Positions 24,410 through 32,787 are shown, counted from the first letter of the stretch. The stretch: DNA of 64,000 nucleotides from an uncultured Collinsella sp. (GCA_900759565.1 CAAEVV010000049.1:1-64000); one strand, 5' to 3'. Notes: a model not told the origin generated them from the letters alone. Numbers and translations: made by a program.

Positions 24410-26893
24410 ATGGCCGAACATCATGCCATCAGTCGCCGAGCGTTTACGCTGGGCCTAGGACTTGCGGCATTGTCGCCATTTGCAAGCCTGCCCGAAACCG
24501 CGGGATTGGGCCTTCCCCTGCGAGCGGCATTTGCAGACAACACACCCGCACCGTCGGACAGCCTCGACAATTTCGTCATTCGCCTTCGCCCCGCGGGCTA
24601 TTTTCGCACCGCGAGCGTCAACCAAGACGGCAACGTTCGCGGCAACGTCTGCCACCTGTTTAACGACGGCACGTCCAGCAAGCTCATCCTTGAGAACGTA
24701 ACGACCAAGAATGACGATACAAACTGGTATGCTATCCGCACCTTGCTCAATTTCGAAGAGCATAAAAAGACGGGCTACAGCATTTGGTCGGTCGACGACG
24801 ACTCGGACAAAGATGGAAAGGTCATCCACGTATGGGGCGGCGAGTATGACAACAAGCCCAGCCGCGCTTTTGCGTTCGAGCGTCAATCAAACGGAACCTA
24901 TATCATCCGAGACCGCACGGTCGAGAAAGAAACCGAGAAAAAAGACATTAAGTACCTGGCAATAGAATCGAACGGCAAAGACCAGGACAACAATAAGATC
25001 TGCCATAAGAGTAAGAGCATTCCGTGGGAGCTAGAACTTGTCGGTTACGACATGGGCAAGATCAATACCACAGTTAGAAGTATCGACTGGACCACGTATA
25101 GCAGCTACGTCGACGGACCATGCTGGATGAAATACGTCGACGACAACAAGTACCTCGACGAGCTGAGTATCCCGGGCACGCATGATTCGGGCACCTGCAG
25201 CGTGGACAACGACACCGAGCCCCAATCCTCACAAGCAAAGTGCCAGCAGGATTACATCCCCACGCAGTTGCTCGAAGGCATTCGCTATTTTGATATCCGA
25301 CTCGGAAGGAACGACGAGAACGGCGACCCCGGTATCGACCATGGAAGATGCTACCTGCTCAAAAAAGACGGGGGCTTTATGCATCTCTCCAATGTCATCG
25401 ACTACTTCAAAACATTTTTGAACGAAAACCCATCAGAAGCGCTCATCATGCTTGCGTCACGAGGCAACGACGAGGCTACCGACGAAAGCGTTACGACGGC
25501 TTTCGCCAAGGTTATGCACGATAATCCCGATCTGTTCTACACGTCGAGCCGAATCCCCACACTGAACGAGGTGCGCGGAAAGATCGTCCTGCTGCGTCGA
25601 TTTGTACTCGCCGGCAACAGCGTAAGCAGCCACACGTGGGGCCTCGATCTCACCCAATGGGACGACAAAATCAAGGCGCATTCCGGGCAGTCGATGTGCC
25701 TCGTCCAAGACGCGCGAGGCTTTGAGACTACGGGCAATGAGGGCGACAAAGAGCCCTATTGCACCAAGGTATACGCCCAGGACCATTTTGAATGCACCGG
25801 AACCGACAAGACTAGCTGGGTCGATATGGCGCTGCGAGAGACGACCAATCTCACGCGCAACAAGGTGGACGTCGAGGACAATGATGGCGCCAAGGTGCAA
25901 GTCCTGGAACGCTGCTGGTCTATCAACTACACCAGTTGCACGAATTACAAACAAGGAAGCAATCCTTTTACCGCGTCGCGAGTGGTCAACGAGCATCTGT
26001 ACAAGAGCCAGTACATCAATCCCAGCGGCAGCGATAAAACAAAGTCAGATTGCCTCAAGCACGTTGGCATTATCGCGTCCGACTTTGTCGATTCGGCACT
26101 GGCCCGGAGCATCTACCAACGCAATTACGACGCGAAGCACAAGCCAACAGTTTCATGCTGCCTCCCGGACCGCATGCACATGACGTATGGAGACTCGCTG
26201 AGCGATGCCTCGCTCCAAGATGGCAAGACCGTTGGCGAGGGCCATTTCCGCCTTGTCGACAGCAGCAACGTACTCAACGTGGCGGCTTCGGGCCATGCGT
26301 TTGCCATCGAATATGTGGATGTCGATGCCCTGGGCAACGAGACCGCTACGGAGTTGCGGGGATCCGTGCCCATCGATATCGATCCGCGCGTGCTGACGCC
26401 CCATTTTGAGGGACTTGAAGGCCTTAAGGCCGGCGAGGATGTGCGCGCCAAGGTCACGGCGCCGCTCGACGGCAAGCTCGAAACCGATGCCTGTACGGCC
26501 CAGCTCGAATTTGTGCACGACGCGAACGGCGCTCCGGGCGCGGCAATGGCCGAGGGCGAAACATTTGCCGCAGGAACGTACTGGGTGCGCGTGAACGGTC
26601 TCTTGGGCGACGCGGCGCAGAACTACACGCTCGCCAGCGACGGAGCCGCAAGCTTTACCGTAGCGGCCTCGAGCAGTGCAGGCGCCGCCGGCGCCGGCAC
26701 TGGCGCCAACGCGGGCAGCGCCGACAAGAACGGCAAGGGCAACAAGGGCAAGGGCTCGGGCGGAAAACTCGCCGACACAGGCGACGGCTCTGGCATCGCC
26801 GCCGGGCTCGCCGCTGCCGCCGTGGCGACGACGGTCGCCGGCGCAGCAATGCTTGTTAACGACCGCGAAAACGCCGAGGACGTTAGCGAATAG
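24410..26893 (+). CDS. Secreted PI-PLC-X-domain protein, Tat signal, sortase-like tail
   Basis: An 827-residue exported protein. The N-terminus carries a twin-arginine signal (SRRAFTLGLGLAAL, Arg9-Arg10). After a lectin-like region of about 180 residues (RPAGYFRTASVNQDG, then FAFERQSNGTYIIRD) comes a PI-specific phospholipase C X domain. LSIPGTHDSGT (near residue 254) and DHGRCYL (near 309) hold the two catalytic histidines of the family, with IRYFDIRLGR between. C-terminal strands follow, then a Gly/Lys linker and KLADTGDGS (near 787), a helix and a charged tail: an LPxTG-like sorting signal with LADTG. The ATG at 24410 follows GGAGGAG. The reaction would be cleavage of phosphatidylinositol or a GPI anchor at the cell surface. 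Substrate is not provable here; a role on host or own lipids is open. Confidence 0.87.
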   Translation: MAEHHAISRRAFTLGLGLAALSPFASLPETAGLGLPLRAAFADNTPAPSDSLDNFVIRLRPAGYFRTASVNQDGNVRGNVCHLFNDGTSSKLILENVTTKNDDTNWYAIRTLLNFEEHKKTGYSIWSVDDDSDKDGKVIHVWGGEYDNKPSRAFAFERQSNGTYIIRDRTVEKETEKKDIKYLAIESNGKDQDNNKICHKSKSIPWELELVGYDMGKINTTVRSIDWTTYSSYVDGPCWMKYVDDNKYLDELSIPGTHDSGTCSVDNDTEPQSSQAKCQQDYIPTQLLEGIRYFDIRLGRNDENGDPGIDHGRCYLLKKDGGFMHLSNVIDYFKTFLNENPSEALIMLASRGNDEATDESVTTAFAKVMHDNPDLFYTSSRIPTLNEVRGKIVLLRRFVLAGNSVSSHTWGLDLTQWDDKIKAHSGQSMCLVQDARGFETTGNEGDKEPYCTKVYAQDHFECTGTDKTSWVDMALRETTNLTRNKVDVEDNDGAKVQVLERCWSINYTSCTNYKQGSNPFTASRVVNEHLYKSQYINPSGSDKTKSDCLKHVGIIASDFVDSALARSIYQRNYDAKHKPTVSCCLPDRMHMTYGDSLSDASLQDGKTVGEGHFRLVDSSNVLNVAASGHAFAIEYVDVDALGNETATELRGSVPIDIDPRVLTPHFEGLEGLKAGEDVRAKVTAPLDGKLETDACTAQLEFVHDANGAPGAAMAEGETFAAGTYWVRVNGLLGDAAQNYTLASDGAASFTVAASSSAGAAGAGTGANAGSADKNGKGNKGKGSGGKLADTGDGSGIAAGLAAAAVATTVAGAAMLVNDRENAEDVSE

Positions 26894-26925
26894 GCCAGCC
26901 GACTATTTGACGCATCGATTTGATG

Positions 26926-26960
26926 AGGGGCGCAGAATACCGTTCTGCGCCCCTAGCTTT
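26926..26960 (+). terminator. Terminator of the PI-PLC gene
   Basis: AGGGGCGCAGAA pairs perfectly with TTCTGCGCCCCT around TACCG, followed by AGCTTTT. Confidence 0.9.
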
Positions 26961-27063
26961 TGCAGATGAGTGAGCAGCGTGTCCAGCACGCTCGCAGGTC
27001 GAGCAACTAGCCAGCGCGTCGCCCAGTGCGCAGTCGCAATCTTAGCCCGAACGTCGTTGCCGA

Positions 27064-27348
27064 CTACGTCACCGAGTTCAGCACGTTCACGAATTCCCGA
27101 GCCTAGGAGTGACTGCTCAGCCTGTAGGAACAGGCGGTCAGCAACCTATTACGGAGGAGCACGCGCTTACCCTTGATCCTGTTGACACCCGCAATGTCCT
27201 TGAGGCAGACGATCTTGGTATGGGTACCGAAGAAGTTGTTCTTCACGACCGCCTCGATACGATTGGGATAGATGCTTATTCCCTTGAAAACGCCGGCACC
27301 CTTATCGTGAAACAGCAACGTGTTGTTATCCACGCGCGCCACCCCCAT
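27064..27348 (-). pseudogene. PH-like domain protein, broken by an in-frame stop
   Basis: On the minus strand a reading frame from the ATG at 27348 encodes a beta-rich segment. It includes YPNRIEAVVKNNFFG, TKIVCLKDIAGVNRIKGKR and RLLTACSYRL, in the pattern of bacterial PH-like domains (short strands, then KDI-x-x-V). A TAG at 27103-27105 interrupts it, and the same frame continues AREFVNVLNSVT to a second stop at 27064. The tail resembles the closing helix of such domains (A-x-EFVxxLN). I read this as a small gene inactivated by a nonsense mutation; a genuine 81-residue product is possible. The rest of 26961-27506 shows no gene. Confidence 0.45.
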
Positions 27349-27506
27349 GGAGTTCGATAAAACCATCTCTATGACCACATTTTAGCCACCGCAAACCCTT
27401 TTCGCGGTCGTGCGCAGAGCACCAAAATCGTGTCCGCACGAGCAAATAGACTAATACAACAAGGAATATAAGCCGTTATCCAAGGATGGCGTCGCAAAAC
27501 AAAGGA

Positions 27507-27554
27507 TTAGCAATAGCTAAGATTTAAGTCTAAAAAACCCTTAGGAAGTGCTAA
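27507..27554. promoter_or_regulatory. Paired palindromic operator and promoter of hicAB
   Basis: Two similar 14-bp palindromes, TTAGCAATAGCTAA (27507-27520) and TTAGGAAGTGCTAA (27541-27554), lie 34 bp apart, about three helical turns. The second overlaps an AT-rich TAATATATAG that looks like the -10 of hicA. This is the expected arrangement for autoregulation by the HicB antitoxin, which carries a DNA-binding domain here. Confidence 0.6.
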
Positions 27555-27579
27555 TATATAGTCATTGAAAGAGGCTGAG

Positions 27580-27750
27580 ATGCAGAGACGCGAATTGATC
27601 CGTATCCTCGAAGAAGCCGGCTTCATCTCGAAAGGAGGCACCAATCACGAGAAGTTCGTCAAAGGCGACAAGCTCGTGCTCGTAAAACGCCACCGAGAGA
27701 TCGAGGAGCAAATTGCCAAAAGAATCCTAAGGCAGGCAGGGCTTCGGTAG
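27580..27750 (+). CDS. hicA: HicA family mRNA interferase toxin
   Basis: A 56-residue HicA-type toxin (dsRBD-like fold, PF07927). Members cleave mRNA and tmRNA and arrest translation until bound by HicB. The core GFISKGGTNHEKFVKGDKL contains the catalytic histidine of the family (usually G-S/T-x-H), followed by the VLVKRHREIEEQIAKRILRQAGL helix typical of the C-terminus. The ATG at 27580 follows AAAGAGG; a TTG at 27565 is in frame but less likely. The antitoxin gene follows after 45 bases with AAAGGAGG, the usual toxin-first order. Confidence 0.9.
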   Translation: MQRRELIRILEEAGFISKGGTNHEKFVKGDKLVLVKRHREIEEQIAKRILRQAGLR

Positions 27751-27795
27751 CTCATCCTCATCACATTTCGCATCGCTTTTTAAAGGAGGTCTTAC

Positions 27796-28248
27796 ATGGT
27801 TTACGTATGGGAATTCGAGTTCTTTGATTCGGACGGCGTTGTCGACGCTGTGCCATGTGGCTCGCTGGGCGGAGGTGGAACGTTCGGATCCGACCTAAAC
27901 GACGCTGTCGAAAGCGCCGCTGATTTTCTCGCATGCATGGTCGATGACCACCTAATGGGCGGCGTCGACCTGCCTGCGCCGGACTTTGGCCACGAGCCGC
28001 AGCACGGTGGCAAGATTATCGCCGTGGCCGTCAGTCGCGAACTCGGCGACATCCCCGCCGTCACCGCAGCGGATGCCGCGCGTATGCTCGGTGTTAGCTC
28101 AGCACGGGTATCGCAGCTGATAAATGCTGGGCTGTTGGATTCATGGAAGGACGGCACCAAGCGCATGGTGTCCAAAGCTTCCATCGAGGCACGACTCGCC
28201 GACGCTCCAAAGGCAGGGCGCCCAAAAGAGGTCCCTATTGCCGTGTAA
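27796..28248 (+). CDS. hicB: HicB family antitoxin with helix-turn-helix
   Basis: A 150-residue antitoxin. The N-terminal half has the partly degraded RNase H-like HicB fold (VWEFEFFDSDG, then a DLNDAVESAADFLACMVDD helix). The C-terminal half has a DNA-binding helix-turn-helix (VTAADAARMLGVSSARVSQLINAGLL), of the MerR/excisionase kind. It neutralises HicA and should bind the palindromes at 27507-27554 to repress its own operon. A strong AAAGGAGG precedes the ATG, consistent with higher antitoxin output. Confidence 0.88.
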   Translation: MVYVWEFEFFDSDGVVDAVPCGSLGGGGTFGSDLNDAVESAADFLACMVDDHLMGGVDLPAPDFGHEPQHGGKIIAVAVSRELGDIPAVTAADAARMLGVSSARVSQLINAGLLDSWKDGTKRMVSKASIEARLADAPKAGRPKEVPIAV

Positions 28249-28290
28249 AGGAACGCCAGGGCATATCGTTTTGACATATCGGCCATTGAG

Positions 28291-28331
28291 TTCTCTCGAT
28301 TCGCGACGCACTGCGTCGCGAATCGAGAGAA
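28291..28331. repeat. Perfect 20-bp-arm hairpin after hicB
   Basis: 28291-28310 and 28312-28331 are perfect inverted arms of 20 bases with a single-base loop (CGCACTGCG centre). No T-run follows, so it is not a standard terminator, but it could end or protect the hicAB mRNA. Confidence 0.8.
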
Positions 28332-28415
28332 ACCGTCTCAACCCCAATGATTCGGTTAGGTCCGCACACGCTTGCGCAATGAACAAGCAAAGCATGTTTG
28401 CCGTCGGGCTCCCCC

Positions 28416-28442
28416 AATTCGGATCGCACTGCGTTCCGAATT
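28416..28442. repeat. Second hairpin of the same design
   Basis: AATTCGGATCGCA (28416-28428) and TGCGTTCCGAATT (28430-28442) are inverted arms with one mismatch and the same CGCACTGCG centre as the hairpin at 28291-28331. It lies 61 bases before the ADP-ribosylglycohydrolase gene. Confidence 0.7.
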
Positions 28443-28503
28443 GAACCTGACACGCTGCCGCAGGTTATCACGAATTCCCGACAGAGCATAAAAGGAGCTT
28501 TCC

Positions 28504-29292
28504 ATGACAGAAAGACCGAAAACAACACTGCGCGACTGCATCTATGGGCTCGCCGTCGGCGACGCGCTGGGCGTTCCCTACGAGTTCAGACCTCGTGGCG
28601 CGTTCGAATGCACCAACATGATCGGCTACGGCACGCATGGGCAGCCCGCCGGCACCTGGAGCGATGACACGTCCATGACGCTTGCTACCTGCGACTCGAT
28701 TAGGGAGCTCGGGCATATCGACACCGCAGACATGCGCGACAAGTTCGTAAGCTGGATTGCCCGTGGCGAGTATACGATTGACGGCGTTTTCGATTACGGC
28801 GGCACGACCGCCCGCGCCCTGCACACCGGCAAAGGAGGCTCCGGCGAGCGCGACAACGGCAACGGCTCGCTCATGCGTATCGCGCCCCTGGCGTTCACCG
28901 ATGCGACAGACGAAGAGGTCAGCAAGGTCTCCGCGATTACGCACGCCCACAGAACGTCGACCGACGCGTGCATCATATTTGTCGAGCTAATGAGGGATGT
29001 GATGAACAACGCGCTCCCCTCGTGGGCGCTCCACCTGAAAGACGCACCCGAGCACGAAATCAGGTCTGGCGGCTTCGTGCGCGACACGCTTAAGGCAGCC
29101 ACCTGGTGCTTCGTCAACACTAACAGCTACGAAGATTGTGTGCTTGCCGCCGTCAACCTGGGCGACGACACCGACACCACCGCAGCCGTCGCCGGCGCCC
29201 TCGCCGGCACGGCATACGGCATGGACGCCATCCCACGGGGATGGATCGACACCCTGCGCGGTAAAGAGCTGATAGAGCAGTGTTTGTTTTAG
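28504..29292 (+). CDS. ADP-ribosylglycohydrolase family protein
   Basis: A 262-residue member of the ADP-ribosylglycohydrolase (DraG/ARH) family (PF03747), which removes ADP-ribose from proteins or small molecules using two magnesium ions. The metal-binding motifs are intact: GLAVGDALGVPYEF near residues 15-28, GTWSDDTSM near 50-58 and NLGDDTDTTAAVAGALAG near 222-239. AAAAGGAG precedes the ATG. It stands next to a HicAB module and an IS110 element, so it may belong to accessory DNA. Whether it reverses a toxin's ADP-ribosylation or recycles metabolites cannot be decided, as no ADP-ribosyltransferase gene is in the window. Confidence 0.9.
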   Translation: MTERPKTTLRDCIYGLAVGDALGVPYEFRPRGAFECTNMIGYGTHGQPAGTWSDDTSMTLATCDSIRELGHIDTADMRDKFVSWIARGEYTIDGVFDYGGTTARALHTGKGGSGERDNGNGSLMRIAPLAFTDATDEEVSKVSAITHAHRTSTDACIIFVELMRDVMNNALPSWALHLKDAPEHEIRSGGFVRDTLKAATWCFVNTNSYEDCVLAAVNLGDDTDTTAAVAGALAGTAYGMDAIPRGWIDTLRGKELIEQCLF

Positions 29293-29449
29293 GACACGCC
29301 TTCAACGAAGACAGTGTCAGTCAGCGCAAATGATTAAGGGACCGCGTAAACGATGATTACAGAGTGCGCCGTCATGGGTCCGTTCGTCACAGAGCAAAGT
29401 ACCGTGGGGCCGTACACCGTGTTGGTATTCGCATCCCCGCTGCCGCAGA

Positions 29450-29475
29450 AAAGGGCCGGTTGCAGCCGGCCCTTT
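29450..29475 (+). terminator. Hairpin after the ADP-ribosylglycohydrolase gene
   Basis: AAAGGGCCGG (29450-29459) pairs with CCGGCCCTTT (29466-29475) around TTGCAG. It is probably the terminator for the gene at 28504-29292. No gene is recognisable in 29293-29600. Confidence 0.6.
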
Positions 29476-29556
29476 AGACGATAATACCTGCGTTGCCCGC
29501 GCTTCCGAAGTGTGACTAGCTGAGGAGCGGGTTCCGCGGCACACCTTGATTTTACC

Positions 29557-29596
29557 CGGTGGGGCGGCTCTTTTGCAGCCGTCCCACCGTTTATTT
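29557..29596 (+). terminator. Second intrinsic terminator
   Basis: CGGTGGGGCGGCT (29557-29569) pairs with AGCCGTCCCACCG (29577-29589), one mismatch, followed by TTTATTT. The presence of a second terminator raises the possibility of a short non-coding transcript between about 29476 and 29590, but none is recognised. Confidence 0.75.
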
Positions 29597-29605
29597 AGAT
29601 CTACT

Positions 29606-29904
29606 ACGACGGACAGCTCGCACTATTGCGCACAGTCCCGTACCGCCCATTACAGTCTGAAATAGGCCATCGATAAATTTCGATGGCGAGCATTCGGCGC
29701 ATTGCCTACGATACGGGCAAGCCCCGAGGGACCGCCGATCGGGCGCCTCCGGATGGCCGTCTGCCCCTGCCCCGTAGAGGGCCCGGGGGGTGTTGCCACC
29801 GGGGGCGCTCGCCGCTCCGGACGACTGATAGGAAACTGCCGGGCGCAAGCGCCACGGCCAGGTAATGTGGGTGTCGCGGGGAGGGGTTCCGATCGGCCTA
29901 CCGA
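29606..29904 (+). ncRNA. Predicted bridge RNA region of the IS110 element
   Basis: The long non-coding left end of IS110 elements encodes a structured bridge RNA that pairs with target and donor DNA. Here the region carries GC-rich stems, the clearest being GCCATCGA (29666-29673) with TCGATGGC (29680-29687). Longer GC-rich folds follow between about 29740 and 29870. The position and family support the call; the RNA ends and the target- and donor-binding loops cannot be set by eye. Confidence 0.45.
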
Positions 29905-29934
29905 TTGGAAGATACCACCGTGGCACCAATTAGA

Positions 29935-31077
29935 ATGCCGGAAGCCGTCATCGGGCTCGATGTCGGGAAATCGTCCCACTGGGCATGCGTCGCGACTCGA
30001 GATGGCGAGGTGCTGTTGAGCGCCCCCGTCGCGAACAGGGAGGACGACCTGGACTCGCTGTTCGGCCGCTTCCCCGATGCGCTCGTGGTCGTCGACCAGT
30101 CGCGCAACATAGGCGCCCTCGCGCTCGCCCGCGCCAGGGCGGCCGGGATGTCGGCGGCGTACCTGCCGGGACTCGCGGCGCACGGGGCCGCCAGGCTCTT
30201 CGCCGGCGACGCCAAGACCGACGAGCGAGACGCGATGGTCATCGCGAAGACGGCGCTTGGCATCCCCGACGCGCTCCTGCCGGTCGGAGACCCAGGTCCG
30301 ACGATTGCGGCGGCGAGGGCGCTGGCCGCCCAGAGGAACTTCCTGACCTGCGAGAACACTAGGAATAAGAACCGGCTGCGCAGCATCCTGCTGGAATCGT
30401 GCCCCGCCTTCGAGGCGCTGGTCGACCTGTCCGACGGGCCCCAGCTGAGGCTCATGGCATCCCTCGGCGGGGCCTGGTCGGTAGCCGACGCCGGGCCCCG
30501 CAGGGCGGCGGCGCTCACGCGTGGGGCGGCGCGCGGTAAGATCGAGGCCCTCGTCCGCTCGACAACCTCCTCGACAAGGCCGGATGCGTCGGTCGTCGCC
30601 GCCGAGGACCGGGCGGTGAAACTGCTCGCGCGCAGGATATCCGAGAACTCGGCGGAGATCGAGGCGATCACGGCGGAGATCTCCGCCCTGCTCGAGGGCG
30701 ACGATACCTACCGATGCCTCCTGACGGTGCCGGGCATCGGGCCCAAAACCGCTTCCGAGCTTGCGATCTCCATCGACATCGAAGACTTCCCCAGTCACGA
30801 CAGGCTCGCGTCGTACTGCGGCCTGGCGCCGCGCAACCGCCAGTCGGGAACCTCGATCTCCTCGGTGACGGCATCGCGCCAAGGCAACAAGAGGCTGAAG
30901 AACCTGCTCATATTCTCATGTAACTGCCTTACCCGGACAGAGGGGAGATGGGGCGACTACTACACCAGGTGCCTGGAGCGGGGCATGTCGCACGGCAAGG
31001 CGCTCAAGGCGCTGGCGCGAAAGAGACTGAAGGTCATCTACGCGGTCATGCGAGACAGGGTGCCTTACGCAGCCTAG
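29935..31077 (+). CDS. IS110 family transposase (DEDD recombinase)
   Basis: A recombinase of about 380 residues with the two-domain plan of the family. The N-terminal RuvC-like DEDD domain has AVIGLDVGKSSHWACV (first Asp) and AKTDERDAMVIAKTA (last Asp pair). The C-terminal Tnp_20 domain has VPGIGPKTASELAISI and YCGLAPRNRQSGTSISSV, with the conserved serine in QSGTS, then NKRLKNLL. The frame is intact, so the enzyme may be active. The start could be ATG 29935 (MPEAVIGLDVG), GTG 29920 or TTG 29905; none has a strong ribosome-binding site. It works with a bridge RNA from the element's left end. Confidence 0.92.
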   Translation: MPEAVIGLDVGKSSHWACVATRDGEVLLSAPVANREDDLDSLFGRFPDALVVVDQSRNIGALALARARAAGMSAAYLPGLAAHGAARLFAGDAKTDERDAMVIAKTALGIPDALLPVGDPGPTIAAARALAAQRNFLTCENTRNKNRLRSILLESCPAFEALVDLSDGPQLRLMASLGGAWSVADAGPRRAAALTRGAARGKIEALVRSTTSSTRPDASVVAAEDRAVKLLARRISENSAEIEAITAEISALLEGDDTYRCLLTVPGIGPKTASELAISIDIEDFPSHDRLASYCGLAPRNRQSGTSISSVTASRQGNKRLKNLLIFSCNCLTRTEGRWGDYYTRCLERGMSHGKALKALARKRLKVIYAVMRDRVPYAA

Positions 31078-31190
31078 CCGAAACGCACCGAGCAGACTGA
31101 AGCCCACCGGCCTAATGGCTTGGCGTCAGCATGCCGCGATTCGGTCGCACGGAGAGCATTTCCCAGTTGACAAAACTATAGGAACACCCC

Positions 31191-32528
31191 CTACTTACCA
31201 AATATCGCGCCAAACAAACCCTTGCGTTTGGGCTTCTCCTCTCGGTAGGAACCCTCCGCCGCCGCTGCCACCTGCCGCGGTTGCTCGCCGCCTCCGCGGC
31301 GTACGATCTGGTATAGGAAGGGCGATTTAACGTATTTGACCTCGATGGGCGTGGCGTGCACGGTGCTTTCGCTCGACAGCATCACGTTGGGATTGAGCGG
31401 TGCCACCACATGTGTCTCGCGCTCGTCGCTAAACACCACCGCGGCCGCGCGACCCGTCTGGCCGTTTACGGCAATGCGCACCTGCTCGCCATCGCGGCTG
31501 TCCGTCGCCGGACGATCGACAAAGTAGACCGGCACCATCACCAGGCCGTCTTTATGCTTGCGAACCTTGCGCGCCCAGGTTCGGATGCTCTTTTTATTGA
31601 GCCCCAGCACCGCCTCGGCATCGTTGCCCGCAACGTCGAGCGCCAGCTTATCAATGACCACCTGGTCCTTGGTAGATGCATCGACGGAAACGACGCGGAA
31701 GTCGCCTTCCTGCATAGCGGGATCGAACGGTCCCACCTTGCCAAAGTCCCACGGCTCCAAAATGCCCATAAGACGAACGTCCAGGTAGTTGGCCCTGGGA
31801 TATGCCCAGTCGAGCACCTCGTAGTACACCAGGGTCTCCTTGCTCAGCCCTTTGCCCGGGAAGGACGCCATCATGCGCAGGTCCGCCAACGCCATGGGGA
31901 AATAGAAGAGCATCATGTCGTTTTGGATCGCGTCTTCTACATCGTGCCCGGCAAAGGCATCGGGATACTGACGCACCAGCTGCAGCGCGTTGGCACGTGC
32001 CTGCTGCGGCGATATCTCACAGGGGACGCCCTGTTCGGGAACGTATTCGGCACCCACGCCCATAGTCAGGCGCTTGCTAAACGCGCCGGGCTTGAGCAGG
32101 TCGGCAACGCCGATCTTGTTGCCGCACGACGGGCACTCAAACACGCGCTGGGTCGATGACCCCTCAAAGGACGCGCCGCAGAAGGGGCAGGGAATGCTCA
32201 CGTGCGTCGCCTCTTGGAACTCCTGCGCCGTGCCGCGGTCCTCCCACAGCAGATGCTCCAGAACCGACTGATTGCGCCAGTGCGCATTGAAGAAATACCA
32301 GTCCGGGTCCTCTGGGCGCTCGAGCTGCGAGACGTGCGTGAGCTTGAGCAGCCCGTCAACCACCGTCAGCGGCGTATGACGGATACCCAGGGCGCTCTTG
32401 GGCTCCCCGGCGTCCGCTTGCCACGGAATAACCGTTTCGCAATAGGCGCACTCAAAGCTGCGCTTTGCCTGGTGCGAATACATGGGGCCGCCGCAGTTTT
32501 GGCATTTAATGGCAAACATCTCGTCCAT
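31191..32528 (-). CDS. Zinc-ribbon protein (TFIIB-type), unknown function
   Basis: A 445-residue soluble protein with two zinc ribbons. The first is at residues 9-30 (CQNCGG and CAYCET), the second near 112-137 (CPFCGA and CPSCGN). The middle and C-terminal parts are mixed alpha/beta with no recognised domain, and the tail is basic (KPKRKGLFGAIFGK). Such proteins in Firmicutes and Actinobacteria are annotated as TFIIB-type zinc-ribbon proteins without known function. Start at 32528 with AAAGGAGG upstream. Its stop codon touches the right end of the IS110 element, so the element landed just at the end of the gene and seems to have spared it. There is no co-directional neighbour. Confidence 0.75.
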   Translation of the reverse strand: MDEMFAIKCQNCGGPMYSHQAKRSFECAYCETVIPWQADAGEPKSALGIRHTPLTVVDGLLKLTHVSQLERPEDPDWYFFNAHWRNQSVLEHLLWEDRGTAQEFQEATHVSIPCPFCGASFEGSSTQRVFECPSCGNKIGVADLLKPGAFSKRLTMGVGAEYVPEQGVPCEISPQQARANALQLVRQYPDAFAGHDVEDAIQNDMMLFYFPMALADLRMMASFPGKGLSKETLVYYEVLDWAYPRANYLDVRLMGILEPWDFGKVGPFDPAMQEGDFRVVSVDASTKDQVVIDKLALDVAGNDAEAVLGLNKKSIRTWARKVRKHKDGLVMVPVYFVDRPATDSRDGEQVRIAVNGQTGRAAAVVFSDERETHVVAPLNPNVMLSSESTVHATPIEVKYVKSPFLYQIVRRGGGEQPRQVAAAAEGSYREEKPKRKGLFGAIFGK

Positions 32529-32787
32529 GGAAACGTCCTCCTTTGCACAGGGCTGTCGACATTAAGTATGTCGAGCAAATCGACGCGTGCCCATACCCAT
32601 GTGGCCCAAAATGGAGCACTCGGTCGGACGGGAAGGCGCAGTGAACTCGAAGGCGCGGGCAGTCGTCCCCCTCCGCCTCGCGCCCGTTAGCGCCGGCAGA
32701 CCATTGCTGCATTTTCTGAGCATCGGTACACGTTGCGTCTGCGCGAGCTACACTATCCCCTTAAACATGATTGTAAGGACGATCGTT

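Larger units (their letters stand above)
29601..31195 (+). mobile_element. IS110 family insertion sequence
   Basis: An element of about 1.6 kb: a non-coding left end of about 300 bases, a DEDD transposase, and a right end of about 115 bases. Exact ends are uncertain. CTACT occurs at 29601-29605 and at 31191-31195 and may mark the duplicated core; the right end AAACTATAGGAACACCCC is of IS110 character. The left copy follows a terminator and the right copy overlaps the stop codon of the next, convergent gene. IS110 elements lack long terminal inverted repeats, consistent with what is seen. Confidence 0.7.

Noticed and set aside
27109..27360. Plus-strand open frame opposite the PH-like pseudogene
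   Set aside because: The minus-strand frame has the protein-like pattern; the plus frame has no family likeness and no ribosome-binding site.
28235..28541. Minus-strand open frames across the hairpins after hicB
   Set aside because: They are built from the inverted repeats and overlap the 5' end of the next gene; no protein family fits.
29317..29544. Minus-strand frame between the ADP-ribosylglycohydrolase gene and the IS
   Set aside because: No family likeness, and it crosses a terminator hairpin.
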